NCBI GenBank assembly: GCA_023627715.1
Contig: JAMAHW010000002.1
Span: forward strand, 434,001-498,000
DNA: 64,000 nt
Direction of reading: 5' to 3'
Source of the DNA: Periconia sp. R9002
Lineage: Eukaryota > Ascomycota > Dothideomycetes > Pleosporales > Periconiaceae
The position numbers and the translations under genes are program-made. The notes below the pieces were generated by a model. The model saw nothing but the letters and a program-made list of their open reading frames with translations. It was not told the origin of the DNA and ran no database searches. This document shows, in pieces, positions 23,331 to 32,886 of the stretch (within the stretch, counting starts at the first letter, position 1; every line of letters begins with the position of its first letter).

Positions 23331-23365
<35 letters not shown>
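22502..23365. other. Spacer between convergent genes
   Basis: This is 864 bp between two convergent stops. It consists of 3' UTR-like AT-rich and C-rich sequence, ending in a GA dinucleotide tract beside the F-box-like stop codon. No gene is supported. Confidence 0.4.
23337..23362. repeat. (GA)n microsatellite
   Basis: An uninterrupted GA run of about 13 units ends three bases before the stop codon (complement strand) of the F-box-like gene, so it lies in its 3' UTR. Confidence 0.9.
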
Positions 23366-23366
<1 letters not shown>

Positions 23367-24427
23367 CACATATACTGCTTCGCATACAGCAAAACACACT
23401 TCTCAACCTGCACCTCCCCCTTTACCCCAAACTCATCCTCAAACTTGCGCCCCAAAGCCACCCACACACACGCCTCCCGACCTTCCCACTCCTCGTTTAA
23501 TAAAGGACCGTACACAAGCGGTGGAGCCACCACCCCTTCTCCCGCCACCCGACTCCCTCCCACAACCGCCACCACCTCCTCGTCCCACTCGCGCCCCAAA
23601 ACCCTAACAACCCCGTTCAGCAAGGCCAACTCGGCACTCGACGTGTCCTCCAGCATCGTGTGGATGAATTTGGGGCCCTCGAGGAGGCACGTCTCGCAGA
23701 AGGCGACGGACATCTCCTGGCGGAGCGCGAAGGCTGCGGCGTCCATGTGGCGGCCGTAGGTGGATTGGTGGATGAGTGAGGGGGCGTTGTGGTAGCGGGT
23801 TGTGAGGAGGGCGTGGTGGATGCTGAGGTACAGCGAGATTAGGGAGGTGAGGGGGAGCTGGGAGAGGTGGGCATGTATGGCGGGGATGGTTGCTGTTTGT
23901 GTGGGGTTTGGGGTTAGTTTGGGTGGTTGTTTTTTCGTTTGATTGTGAGATTGGAGGGATAGGGGGCAAAGGATGGATGGAGGGAGCAGAAAGGGAGGTG
24001 TCTTACGAAGTGAGGAGATCTGGTAAAGTAGAAACATCCCGTTGAGGACGGACGTCATGTTATGGTCCTCCACGCGGACGCAGTTGCTCCGGTCCATCAG
24101 ACGTTTCATGATGGCGTCGATGGTGTCATAGCCGTCCACGCAGTATTTCAGCCATGCGTAGCTGCGGTTTTTCTCTGAGCAGGGGAAGTCGTGTGGCGCG
24201 TTCCGTAGCTCGCGTTGGACGATTGACTTGGTGATGGAGCGCTCGTACGTCTTGATCAGCGATGCGAGGCGTGAGTGTGTTTGCGAGAGCGCGACAACGG
24301 AGTAGATATTGTTGTGGCTGTTGTTGGCGTCGGTGGATATGAAAGGGAGGTTTTCGATGGCTGCGAGGAGGAGTTCGTCTGGGAAGGAAGGCTTCAGAAG
24401 TGGGGATTTGCTAAAGGTAGAAGACAT
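23366..24427 (-). CDS. F-box-like hypothetical protein
   Basis: Two exons, 24427-24007 and 23892-23366, flank a 114-bp intron (GTAAGA donor, CAAACAG acceptor) and give 315 residues. The intron happens to be open in frame, but its translation is low-complexity proline/glutamine sequence, and removing it joins YQISSL to PTIPAIHAHLSQLPLTSLI smoothly. The N-terminus LKPSFPDELLLAAIENLPF, followed by VVALSQTHSRLASLIKTYERSI, is the usual shape of degenerate fungal F-box domains, which recruit substrates to SCF ubiquitin ligases. No C-terminal repeat type is recognisable. Function beyond this is unknown. Confidence 0.7.
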
Positions 24428-25500
24428 GGTCGGGTACTGATGGGTTGTTGGCGTATTAGTGTACGGTGAATAGCTGTTTATGAAACGATATATTGCTGTT
24501 TGCGATGAGATAGTGGTTGAAGAGCTTGATCGCGGTCTTGCGTGGGCTTAAGTATGCCGTCCCGGGTCGCTCTTGCCTGAATTTGTTTGATCCCCACAAT
24601 CTGGCCAGTAAGATTTGCCCATTACTTTCACCGTTCTATATACACTGGGGGGAAAGTGTCATATCGTCAAGTCAGACCAGTGAAAGACCTAGCGGGGCTG
24701 GAATCTGGGCGTAGCGCTTTATATCGTCTGTCCGACCTCAAAGTACCGTGATGGGCCAATAAGCCAGCAGGGTGCCCGGACCTCATGATGAAAATAGCAA
24801 ATTGATGTCACAATCACACGTGCTTGTTTTGTGTTTTGTGAGCCGGGCATGAGGGATAGATGCTGTTTGGTTCCTGTGGCACGGAGCTCGACGCAAAGCG
24901 ACCCAGCAGCCAGCACGAGGTGCATGCGTTGGGCGTCAACGGTGAGGTTGGGAAGGTATAGAATAGCGGGTGAGTAGAGAGATGCGAAATGAGATATATG
25001 TCGGGGTGATATTATCGTAGATGTTGGAGCCTCTGTCGATGCGAGCTAGGCATTCAAGGTGTAAATGTTACTCAGAGTTGTCACTCGGGCGATCATGGGT
25101 GACAGCCATCCAAGTTTCACAAAAAATCTCGGGAATGATGTGCTGTATGACTTCTCACAGTGTTACCGTTCACTGTACGCCACATCACCCGCAAACATAG
25201 ACGCTAAGCAACAACATAGTGTAGCTACCCTGGCCATGATCGCACCATCACACAATGACGAGGGAAGTGTGGTTTGACTTGAATTGATTAATAATAAACT
25301 AAGTGCTATGAAAGATCGACCTGCGATCATGGCATGAAGCATACTGGATCCAGTCAGTGGTCAGGCCCAGCAAGTATAACATGAAAAAACAGGTTGCAGA
25401 GACATATCAGTTCTCCAAGGTGAATGTATATTTCCTCAAAGATGAACTCGGGAAAAACAGCAGTTACATGACTCATTAGGTGGAAGTTGCGCGGGTAAAA
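24428..25500. other. Gene-free interval
   Basis: No convincing open frame or RNA gene is seen here. The right end may contain the 3' end of the spliced minus-strand transcript described next. Confidence 0.4.
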
Positions 25501-26660
25501 CGAAAGAATGCTTACCTCATGAGGGGCCGACAGGTGACAACGCTAGGGGTCATGGTCCTACAAAGTCGCATTGTCAGCTTCCGATTCGATTGCGCGACAA
25601 AGACGTTCGTGTAGAACATAGATGAAGTGTCCATCTGAGATCAGCCTGTATTTGAGTTAGCGCCATACACCTTCAGGGTTGTTCCCAAGCTTACCTCATT
25701 AAATCAGATTGTTTTTTGAAGATCAATACGGAATTCCGTTCACACAGTGTGAATATCAAGAATCATCATTGAAGAGATGGAGCACTGTTGATAGAAGCAA
25801 GATATGCGTACCTACAGACTGAGTCAGCCTGTAACCGTCAAATGGCGTTTGAAGAGGTGTTGCAATATGGGGACGATCAGGAGATGCGCTATCAACAAGT
25901 TCCTCCCTTCCCGAACATCCACAGGTTTGTACGTCCTGTTGTAAACGGATGCCGATCGAGGAGTACAATCTGTCCGCCCGTTGCATCGAGAGATGTTTCA
26001 TCATAGGAGAGGTGCAAGGACCATGATTGAGATGGGAAGTGGGCATGTACCTATTGAAGTGCTCCGTTAGCTTAGAGACCCTAACATGAATGCTGAGAAA
26101 AGTGATTGATGGGGCATAATCAGACAAGGCTGAAACTAATTTGACAGAATCGACACTGTATGTTCGGATTGAGGAATGCCTTTCCGTGTCACATAATCAT
26201 CACTATGCCGGGGCGTTCAAGGAGGAAAATAAACTAGTTATCGTACCTTTTATGCAAATGCAAAGTTCGAATCGCAACCGTATGTACTGTGATCTATTAA
26301 GAATGTTAGCAGCGGGCTTTGAAGACCGATGATATAAAAGCGATGAGATGATGCGCATCATTGTAATTCTAGAGTATATTGGTCCTTCACGACGCTATAG
26401 GAGTTGGATTGTTACGATATTTAATCCGCTGCGGGGAAGTGGGAGAGATGGAATGAGGACTTACACCTGGCGCGTTGTGCTATTGAGCGAAATGATGTCA
26501 GTTCCAACAAGGTCAATCTGTAAGAAATGGTAGGTAGAGAGGAATGCGCAATTCGGCGCGTCGCCAGAAAAGTTTGACGGGTAGAGGTTGTGGTGAAAGA
26601 TGGCAGAGCTCGAAAATTTAGCTAAACCTCGGCCGGAATATTGTTTTACCTAGTTCGCTA
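25500..26660 (-). ncRNA. Probable spliced snoRNA host transcript
   Basis: The minus strand shows a series of matched splice signals without a long open frame: donor GTAAAA at 26649 with acceptor TTTCTTACAG at 26518; donor GTAAGTCC at 26464 with branch GCTAAC and acceptor TTAATAG at 26294; donor GTACGA at 26246 with acceptors at 26081 (GTTAG) or 26051 (CTAAC then AATAG); donor GTAAGC at 25694 with branch GCTAAC and acceptor ATACAG near 25645; and donor GTAAGC near 25515. Exons are tiny (47-53 nt) and two introns are 170-200 nt, longer than nearly all other introns here. One contains a box C/D snoRNA. Short exons can be read in frame (IDLVGTDIISLNSTTRQ), so a small protein is possible, but no start-to-stop model works. 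Ends are not defined. Confidence 0.5.
26113..26209 (-). ncRNA. Box C/D snoRNA guiding 18S rRNA methylation
   Basis: In transcript order the element has a 5' stem GGCATA (26209-26204), C box GTGATGA (26203-26197), D box CTGA (26123-26120), one base, then the complementary stem TATGCC (26118-26113), 97 nt in all. Directly upstream of the D box, AGTTTCAGCCTTG (26137-26125) is perfectly complementary over 13 nt to the conserved 18S rRNA segment CAAGGCUGAAACU, just before the universal AACTTAAAGGAATTGACGG region. By the D-box-plus-five rule the methylated base would be the first G of CAAGG. Yeast 18S carries the snR41-guided Gm1126 within a few bases of this site, so exact equivalence is unclear. 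It lies wholly inside the intron that starts at 26246. Confidence 0.8.
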
Positions 26661-27059
26661 CTTTGTCAGCATCACTGGGTCCATTGCGGAGCTTGCTTCC
26701 GAAGTACGACAGGTCTCTAAAAGATTATTTCGAGAAATCTATCATGATTAAGTATATGTCCTATTAAGTGTAGAGCAAAAAAACAAATAAACATATTGCG
26801 ATTATAAATTATAAAATTTGTGTGCGTCAATACTTACATAAGGTCACACGTCCTAACGCTCAACACTCAATCCCTCTATTGAGCACATTTGAAATAAAGA
26901 GCATAACTCACAAAAGCAGAAAAAGGAGAGAACAGAATAGACGTAGCAGCTTAGGCAGTAGAAGTCGTTAAGCAGGTAACTAATATAAACAACAACAAGC
27001 CATCGTAAAACCAAGAAACCCACCAAACCATCATTCATTCCCACAAAAAAGCCCTAACC
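26661..27059. other. Spacer between the TMF1 3' end and the snoRNA host
   Basis: This is about 400 bp of AT-rich sequence. It probably contains the promoter or first exon of the host transcript. The 63-codon frame at 26853-27044 shows no family resemblance and is not called. Confidence 0.4.
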
Positions 27060-29871
27060 CTACCGCATAGTCTCAACCAACTCGCGATAAACCTTTTTCA
27101 AATCCTTGACATCCTCTTCAAGCTCCTCAACGCGTTCGCTCTTCTCACCCAACATCTCCAACGCGCCCTCATACCGCTCCCTCAAGCCCTTCATCTCTTG
27201 CTCTAAAACGGTCACTTTACCCGTACTTTCCTTGAGTGTGTCGACTTCGCGCAACAACGCGACGACTTCCTCTCGTGCTTCATCGCGCTGCGAGACGAGA
27301 CGCGTCATTTCCTCCTTGGAAGTTGCTTTCTCGGACTCGAGACGGCGGACAAGGGCGCTCATGCGCTCGACAAGTTGCACCGAGGGCCCCGCGCCCACGG
27401 TCGAGACGCTGATCATGTCGTTGATGGCACTGCGGTGCGGCGAGGAGGATTCGTCGAATTCGACTCCCCCGAGCGATGGTGTGTTGGATGCTGGGGTGGT
27501 GGTGTTGCCGTTAAGGGCGGACGCGGAGGAGGAGAAGGGGAAGGCGTCCGGGTGTTGATGGGGTGGCAGGACTTCTGACTGCGGCGGCGAGCGGATGCTG
27601 GGTGTGGATGTCGTGGGGAAGGAGCGCTGGCGCGAGCTCGAGGGCCGCCGCGCCTCGTCGAGCATGCGGTCCATGGGCGATAGCGGGATTTCGGCACCGC
27701 CTCCATGAACAATAGAACGTGGTGTTGCGCGGCGGTTATGAAGACCTAGTGGGTCGGGCGAGTTTCTGCGGTACGAAGCGCCGGGTGAGCCGGTGCGAAG
27801 GTGGTTGGCGTCCGGGAGCATAGCGTGGGAGTGCAATTCTGAGCGCCATTTCGCCTTTTCTTCTTCGAGGCGGTGCTGGAAATCCGCTTCGAGGATCTTC
27901 TTCTCGCGCTCCAGATCGGCGCGGGCTTCGTTGGCGAGGGTCTCGGCTTGGTCGAGGCGGGATTGTAGTTTTTGAGATGATGCTTTTTGTGCGGCTAGGT
28001 CCTGTTCAAGGGTTCGGGAACGGTCGCTAATAGTTTCAAGCTCATCTTCTAAACGGCGTGCCTTAGAGTTGATCTCTCTGGCCTTCCGTCGAACTTCTGA
28101 TTCGCGCTTGGCTGTCTCGTCACGGTCCTTCTCCAGTGCAGCAACGCGGGACGTCAACGTCCCCTCGATGCCCTGCCAATTTTCTGACGCAAGAGCGTAT
28201 TGTGTCTGTAGCGTTTCAATTTGACGAAGTAGCTTTGCTTGCGAGTCTCCTGTTGCCGAAGACGACACTTCCTCAGACCGGCTGCGAAGGAGTTCCAGTT
28301 TTGATTCGAGATTCTATCTCTGTTTAGTACGCATTCTTACTGATTACTATGCATGGACACTTACAGCAATCTCGCCTCGCAGCTCGAGCTGAACAACTTT
28401 TGCCCTCTCTTGCTGCGCGGCGCTTTCGTCTCTAGCCGCCTGAAGTTCGCGCTTTGCACGATCCTCGGCAAGTTTCTTCTCTATCCGGAGATTCTCAATG
28501 TCTTCTGCCAGAGACGCGGCAGCCCGCTTTTCTGCCTCCAGTGCTCCACTCTGCGCCCTCTTTTCCGCGTCCTCAGCTCTTGACAACGCATCATTAAGTT
28601 GCCGCCGGAGCTCGGTTATTGTAAGACCAGCCTCTTCCCGTTCTGCCCGAATCATCTCGATATCTTTTTCGATCTTAGCAACAACCTTGAGTCTGTCCTG
28701 GGCAGCTTTTTCCGAAGCTTCGGCTCGTCTTGCTCGCTCCGTCTGTTCCGCTATGCTCTTTTCAGCCTTGGACAAACGCTGTTTCAGAGTGGTGAGCTCT
28801 CTGTCCGTTTCTAGGGCTTTAGCGCGCATCTTTTTGATGGTGGTCATGTGCTTCATTTCCGTCTTGGACAGCTTCTGGCCCTCCTCCATGAGCGATGTTA
28901 TCTGCGCATCCTTCTCCGCAAGCTTCTTGTCCGCTGGTGTTGCCTCCGAGTCAGCTGCCGCAGCTTTGGCAGACGTTGCCAATTGCTGTGATAGGTATGT
29001 GAGTTTCGATTGCAAAGCATCTATGCGCTCGAGGTGAGAGTGTAGCTCTTCGCGATGTTCGCGGAGCGTCTCCTCGTGTGTCTTCTGGAGAGTGGAGAGC
29101 TCAGATTGTAATACATCAGGATCTTTCGAGAGACTAAGCTCGGATTCTGCGGGGGTAGAAATTTCGAACGACGGTCGCGAGCGCACACTTTCAATGGATT
29201 GGCGGGGAGAGGCAGTTTGCGGTGGCTGAAGTGAAGAGGGTATGGACATAGTGGGCATGGCAGCAGTCGGCTGTTCTGACACGATTGATGGCGATGCTTT
29301 GGGCGCTTCAACCGAAGGCCTAGGCGACTGCGATTGGGTCTTTGCTTCATCGCTTTTTGCCGCCTCCTCTCTTTTGTCAGACGAAGCTCCCTCAGCGGTA
29401 GGCTCAGAGATCGAGATCTTGGAGTCAATGCTTGCTCGTGGGGCATCGGCCGCAGCAGCAGAAGTCTTCAGAGCGGGACTCTCTGGTCGTGATCCGAGTT
29501 CGGAGGACGGCCTGGGATCTGCTCCCTCTTTTCCCTTATTCACAGCCTTGGCCAATCGATCTTGCAACCGCGAGTTGGGTCTGCTTCGTGACGAGCTTCG
29601 TGATACTTGTGCATGTCAGCTAATTGATCTACGAACTGTCTCCGAATGCCTTCAGAAAGTTGAGACAAGGACACCCACTTTGATCAACCTGTAACCGCTG
29701 CTTGTCTGCTGCTGTCTTTGCCGGGTCCTGCGCGGCAGCTTCACCAGCAGCAGTTTCCTTCGCCTTTGCATTTGTCTGTTCATCGGATAGTATGTTGTCT
29801 AAGCGCGATTCAAGACCTGCGACTGCACTCCCCAGCAATGAGCCCCATCCGCTCTTCTTCTGGGTGCTCAT
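27060..29871 (-). CDS. SGM1: TMF1/Sgm1-like Golgi coiled-coil protein
   Basis: Exons 29871-29679, 29605-28365 and 28313-27060 (introns 73 and 51 bp) give 895 residues. The protein begins with the amphipathic Golgi-type motif MSTQKKSGWGSLLGSAVAGLESRLDNIL, followed by a Ser/Pro-rich linker and about 550 residues of coiled coil with the TMF DNA-binding-type segment (from about residue 230). It ends in the TMF/TATA-binding domain (about 775-895), with RLVSQRDEAREEVVALLREVDTLK and a DVKDLKKVYRELVETMR tail. Family members bind Rab6/Ypt6-GTP and tether vesicles at the Golgi; the TATA name is historical. Intron 1 uses a GTGGGT donor that I chose because only it keeps the SRSSSRSRPNSRLQDRLAKA segment in frame. 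Confidence 0.93.
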
Positions 29872-31045
29872 CTTGGTCTCGGCAGTGTCTCGACCGCAAT
29901 GGCTCGGGTCCGGCTGGGTGGATATGATGTGCTATTCTGGAAGTGTAGCTGGATAATCACCGCGCATTCGTCTTGCGTCTGGGTCGGTTCATGGCGTGTG
30001 GAGTATGCAAGAGGCCAGATTGGAGAATGTTGCTCAGGTGGTACCGTACCTGAGCGAGCCTTGGGCTGTGCTGGCGGGGATTAGCCGCAAGGATAGGTCG
30101 ATGACGGGATGCCGACCTCGCGTACGTAAGCGATTGTGGCTGACCGAGGCCCTGGGGAAAAAGAAATTCGTGATTTTATTAAAGGACCCAAAGGAGTGCA
30201 AAGGTCGTCGTTGTTGTTTCGTGATGGATGAGAGTAGTGGTTTGGGGTGGGAGCTCAGTCTTCGCTAGCGTGTTAGCCGCGTCGTCACCCGTTTTTACCT
30301 CAATTTATTGTCTATATAATTATCTAACAGACCAAAACAATGTTACTCGTGATTCCAAACTTCATCCCCGAGCAAATGCAAGGCAGAATCTTTGTATACA
30401 GGATGCCTAAGTTTCAGTTGAACACTCTGTTGCCTTGCGTCATCCCAATAACATTCCCATGTTCCTACTCAAGACTAGCGCATCTTACTAACCCCATACC
30501 TCTATCCATGACTTCTTCATCATTGCAACTATCAGTCACCCAATCGAGCTCTTGTCTGAACAGATGAAAGCAATCAGAATGCCACTTGCTGTATGTCACA
30601 ATCCAACCTATTCGTAGTTTCTTTGCCGTCATTCTACCTTTTGTACCAACATGCACACTGTTTGGACCCTGCTTCCACTTTCGTACTGTCGTCACTGTGT
30701 ACCTTTTCTCGAAAGTTAAAAGGTTGCTGGATACTTCGAGGTATATTCCAGGTCTTTTAGTGTATTTCGATCATGAGAGTAATAATTCTTCGAGCGATGA
30801 GCCTGTATGCTCAAGATTCTTATCATCTTGCTGTTATATCCCATATTATTTCAATCTTTTCCTTCAATAGTTACCTATGCACTGAATGTACATATGTTGC
30901 ATCTATGGCCACACTCTCATCTCTTTCCGGACTTCTCTATCTTTTCATTTTTCTTTCTTTTGGATCTGCTCGGACATCTCTACACCTCTCCCTTCTCACT
31001 CCCAGAAACCTTACCCAACCCCAAACATCCTAACAAACCACCCAG
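29872..31045. other. Divergent promoter region; first nitrilase exon probably hidden here
   Basis: TMF1 starts leftward and the nitrilase rightward. The nitrilase must have a short 5' exon in this interval. One phase-0 possibility is ATG AGA at 30773-30778 before GTAATA, implying a 267-bp intron. The stretch from the ATG at 30904 to 31040 contains no GT dinucleotide, so that ATG cannot be spliced to the known exon. Confidence 0.4.
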
Positions 31046-31995
31046 GCAATCGGACAAATCCGCTCCACAGCATCCCTTTCCCACAACCTCACCCAATGCC
31101 AAAACCTAGTACGCAAGGCCGCGGCAGCAGGCGCAGATGCCCTCTTCCTCCCTGGTACACCACATCTATCTCCTTCAACACCAATCCGTCCTCAACCATC
31201 TAACTAACCGTGCCCTACAGAAGCCTCAGACTACATACCCTCCTCCCCCACGCAATCACTCTCCCTCTGCCAACCGCTAGAAACCTCCCCCTTCGTCCTA
31301 GGTCTCCAAGCCGCCGCAAAAGAACACAACATATCCAGTAATCCCCACCATTCCACCATCACCTCCAACCCCGACTAACCAATAACTCCACAGTAAACGT
31401 AGGCGTCCACGAACCCTCCCCAACCCCCTCAAAACTCTACAACACCCTCCTCTGGATCTCCCCCTCGGGCGCCATAACCCAAACCTACCGCAAACTCCAC
31501 CTCTTCGACATCCACCTCTCCACGGGCGCCGTCTCCCTACGCGAATCCGCGTCCGTGTCTCCCGGCCCCTCCCTCACACACCCATTTCCCACCCCCCTCG
31601 GCAACATCGGCATGCTGATCTGCTTCGACCTGCGCTTTCCGGAGCCCAGCCTCGCGCTGCGCAACCGCGGCGCGCACGTGCTAACGTACCCGTCTGCGTT
31701 CACGGTGCCGACGGGCGAGGCGCATTGGGAGACGTTGTTGCGCGCCCGCGCGATCGAGACGCAGTGTTATGTTATTGCGGCGGCGCAGGTGGGTGTGCAT
31801 GATGAGGAGGGGAAGAGGGAGAGTTGGGGGAGGGGGATGATTGTTGATGCGTGGGGGACGGTGGTGGCGCGGTTGGGTGGGGTCGAGGATGAGGGCGGGT
31901 TGGCGGTTGCGGAGGTGGATTTGGAAGCTTTGGAGAGGGTGAGGGCTGGGATGGTGTTGAGGAGGAGGGAGGGGGTTTATGGGGCGGTTGAGTAG
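31046..31995 (+). CDS. Nit-type nitrilase/omega-amidase family hydrolase (first exon unresolved)
   Basis: Exons 31046-31154, 31221-31337 and 31394-31995 give 275 residues and lack only a very short N-terminus. The carbon-nitrogen hydrolase triad is complete: Glu in LFLPEASDYI (joined across the first intron), Lys in TYRKLHLFD, and Cys in GMLICFDLRFPEPSL. AIGQIRSTASLSHNLTQC is the normal second to twentieth residue region of Nit1/Nit2 proteins. Nit1 is known to repair deaminated glutathione and Nit2 acts as omega-amidase; the motif YPSAFTVPTGEAHWETLLRARAIETQ fits the Nit1 side better. An in-frame stop just upstream of 31046 shows that splicing to an earlier ATG is needed. Start given is the acceptor, not a start codon. 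Confidence 0.88.
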
Positions 31996-32886
31996 GGAGG
32001 TGGGAATTGTAGAAATGTTATTTCGCGTTTTGAGCTACCGGTTTGTGTTTTGTTCACCTTTCACACTCCTAACTCCTATACCCCTCCAATTCCTTCTGAA
32101 ATCCCTACTTATATCTTCCTGCTACTACCGTACTCAAACCAGTCACACGGTCATTCAAGCAATCAGTCTATAGGTAAGTAACCACCTCTTACATACTGTG
32201 TCTTCGGCAATCACAGAAACCCAGGAAAAATCTACGTACGTAGTAGTGGTAGCGGGACAAACAGTGTACAGGAGAGATGATGGAATGGGCAGAATGGATG
32301 GAGAGCAGGGTGAGGCAAAGTTGAAATTTGATCTATCTTGGTTTGCTGGGTGGGGAAGATAATAAGTGTGAATTTGAGGAGTTAAATTGAAAGGCAATGT
32401 ACGTGGTAGTATATAATAACAAAAGTACCACCTACCTTAGACAGATAACACGGATGGGATAGACACATATCACACTGCACGCACACATACACACAATAAC
32501 ATAACATAAGAAATTTCCATTGAAATTCAGGATCCCCCTAGGTCCTTCCCCTCACTTCACTTCACCTCTCTAACACTACCATACCATCAAAGATAAAAGG
32601 AAGAAATAGAGAAGAAGAAAGTTTAAAAAAAAGATGTTCAAACACACACGATACTCAAAACAACACAAGACGCAAGGAGATAGCAGCCGCTTCAGAGCTT
32701 TCATAACATATGGGTAGGTGACAAAGAAAAATAAAGAGAAGGGGGTAGGGTAAGGGGACGGATGATGTAGAGGGGGAAACTATACAGCCCGGATTCATCC
32801 CAAGTCGCTCGATCATGTAAGGCCTACAACGTCCTCGCAATGCGTCACCTAGTCAAAAAACACCGCTTTTCATCTCAGAAAACACT
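31996..32886. other. Spacer between convergent genes
   Basis: This is 890 bp of AT-rich 3' UTR-type sequence with CA-rich and purine-rich runs. No gene is seen. Confidence 0.4.

Noticed and set aside
25763..25769. Second ATGATGA C box with a CTGA 56 bases further on, as another snoRNA
   Set aside because: Flanks do not pair well, the guide does not match rRNA that I know, and the D box lies just before a GTAAGC donor.
25998..26004. Third ATGATGA C box on the minus strand
   Set aside because: The nearest D box is about 120 bases away and there is no terminal stem.
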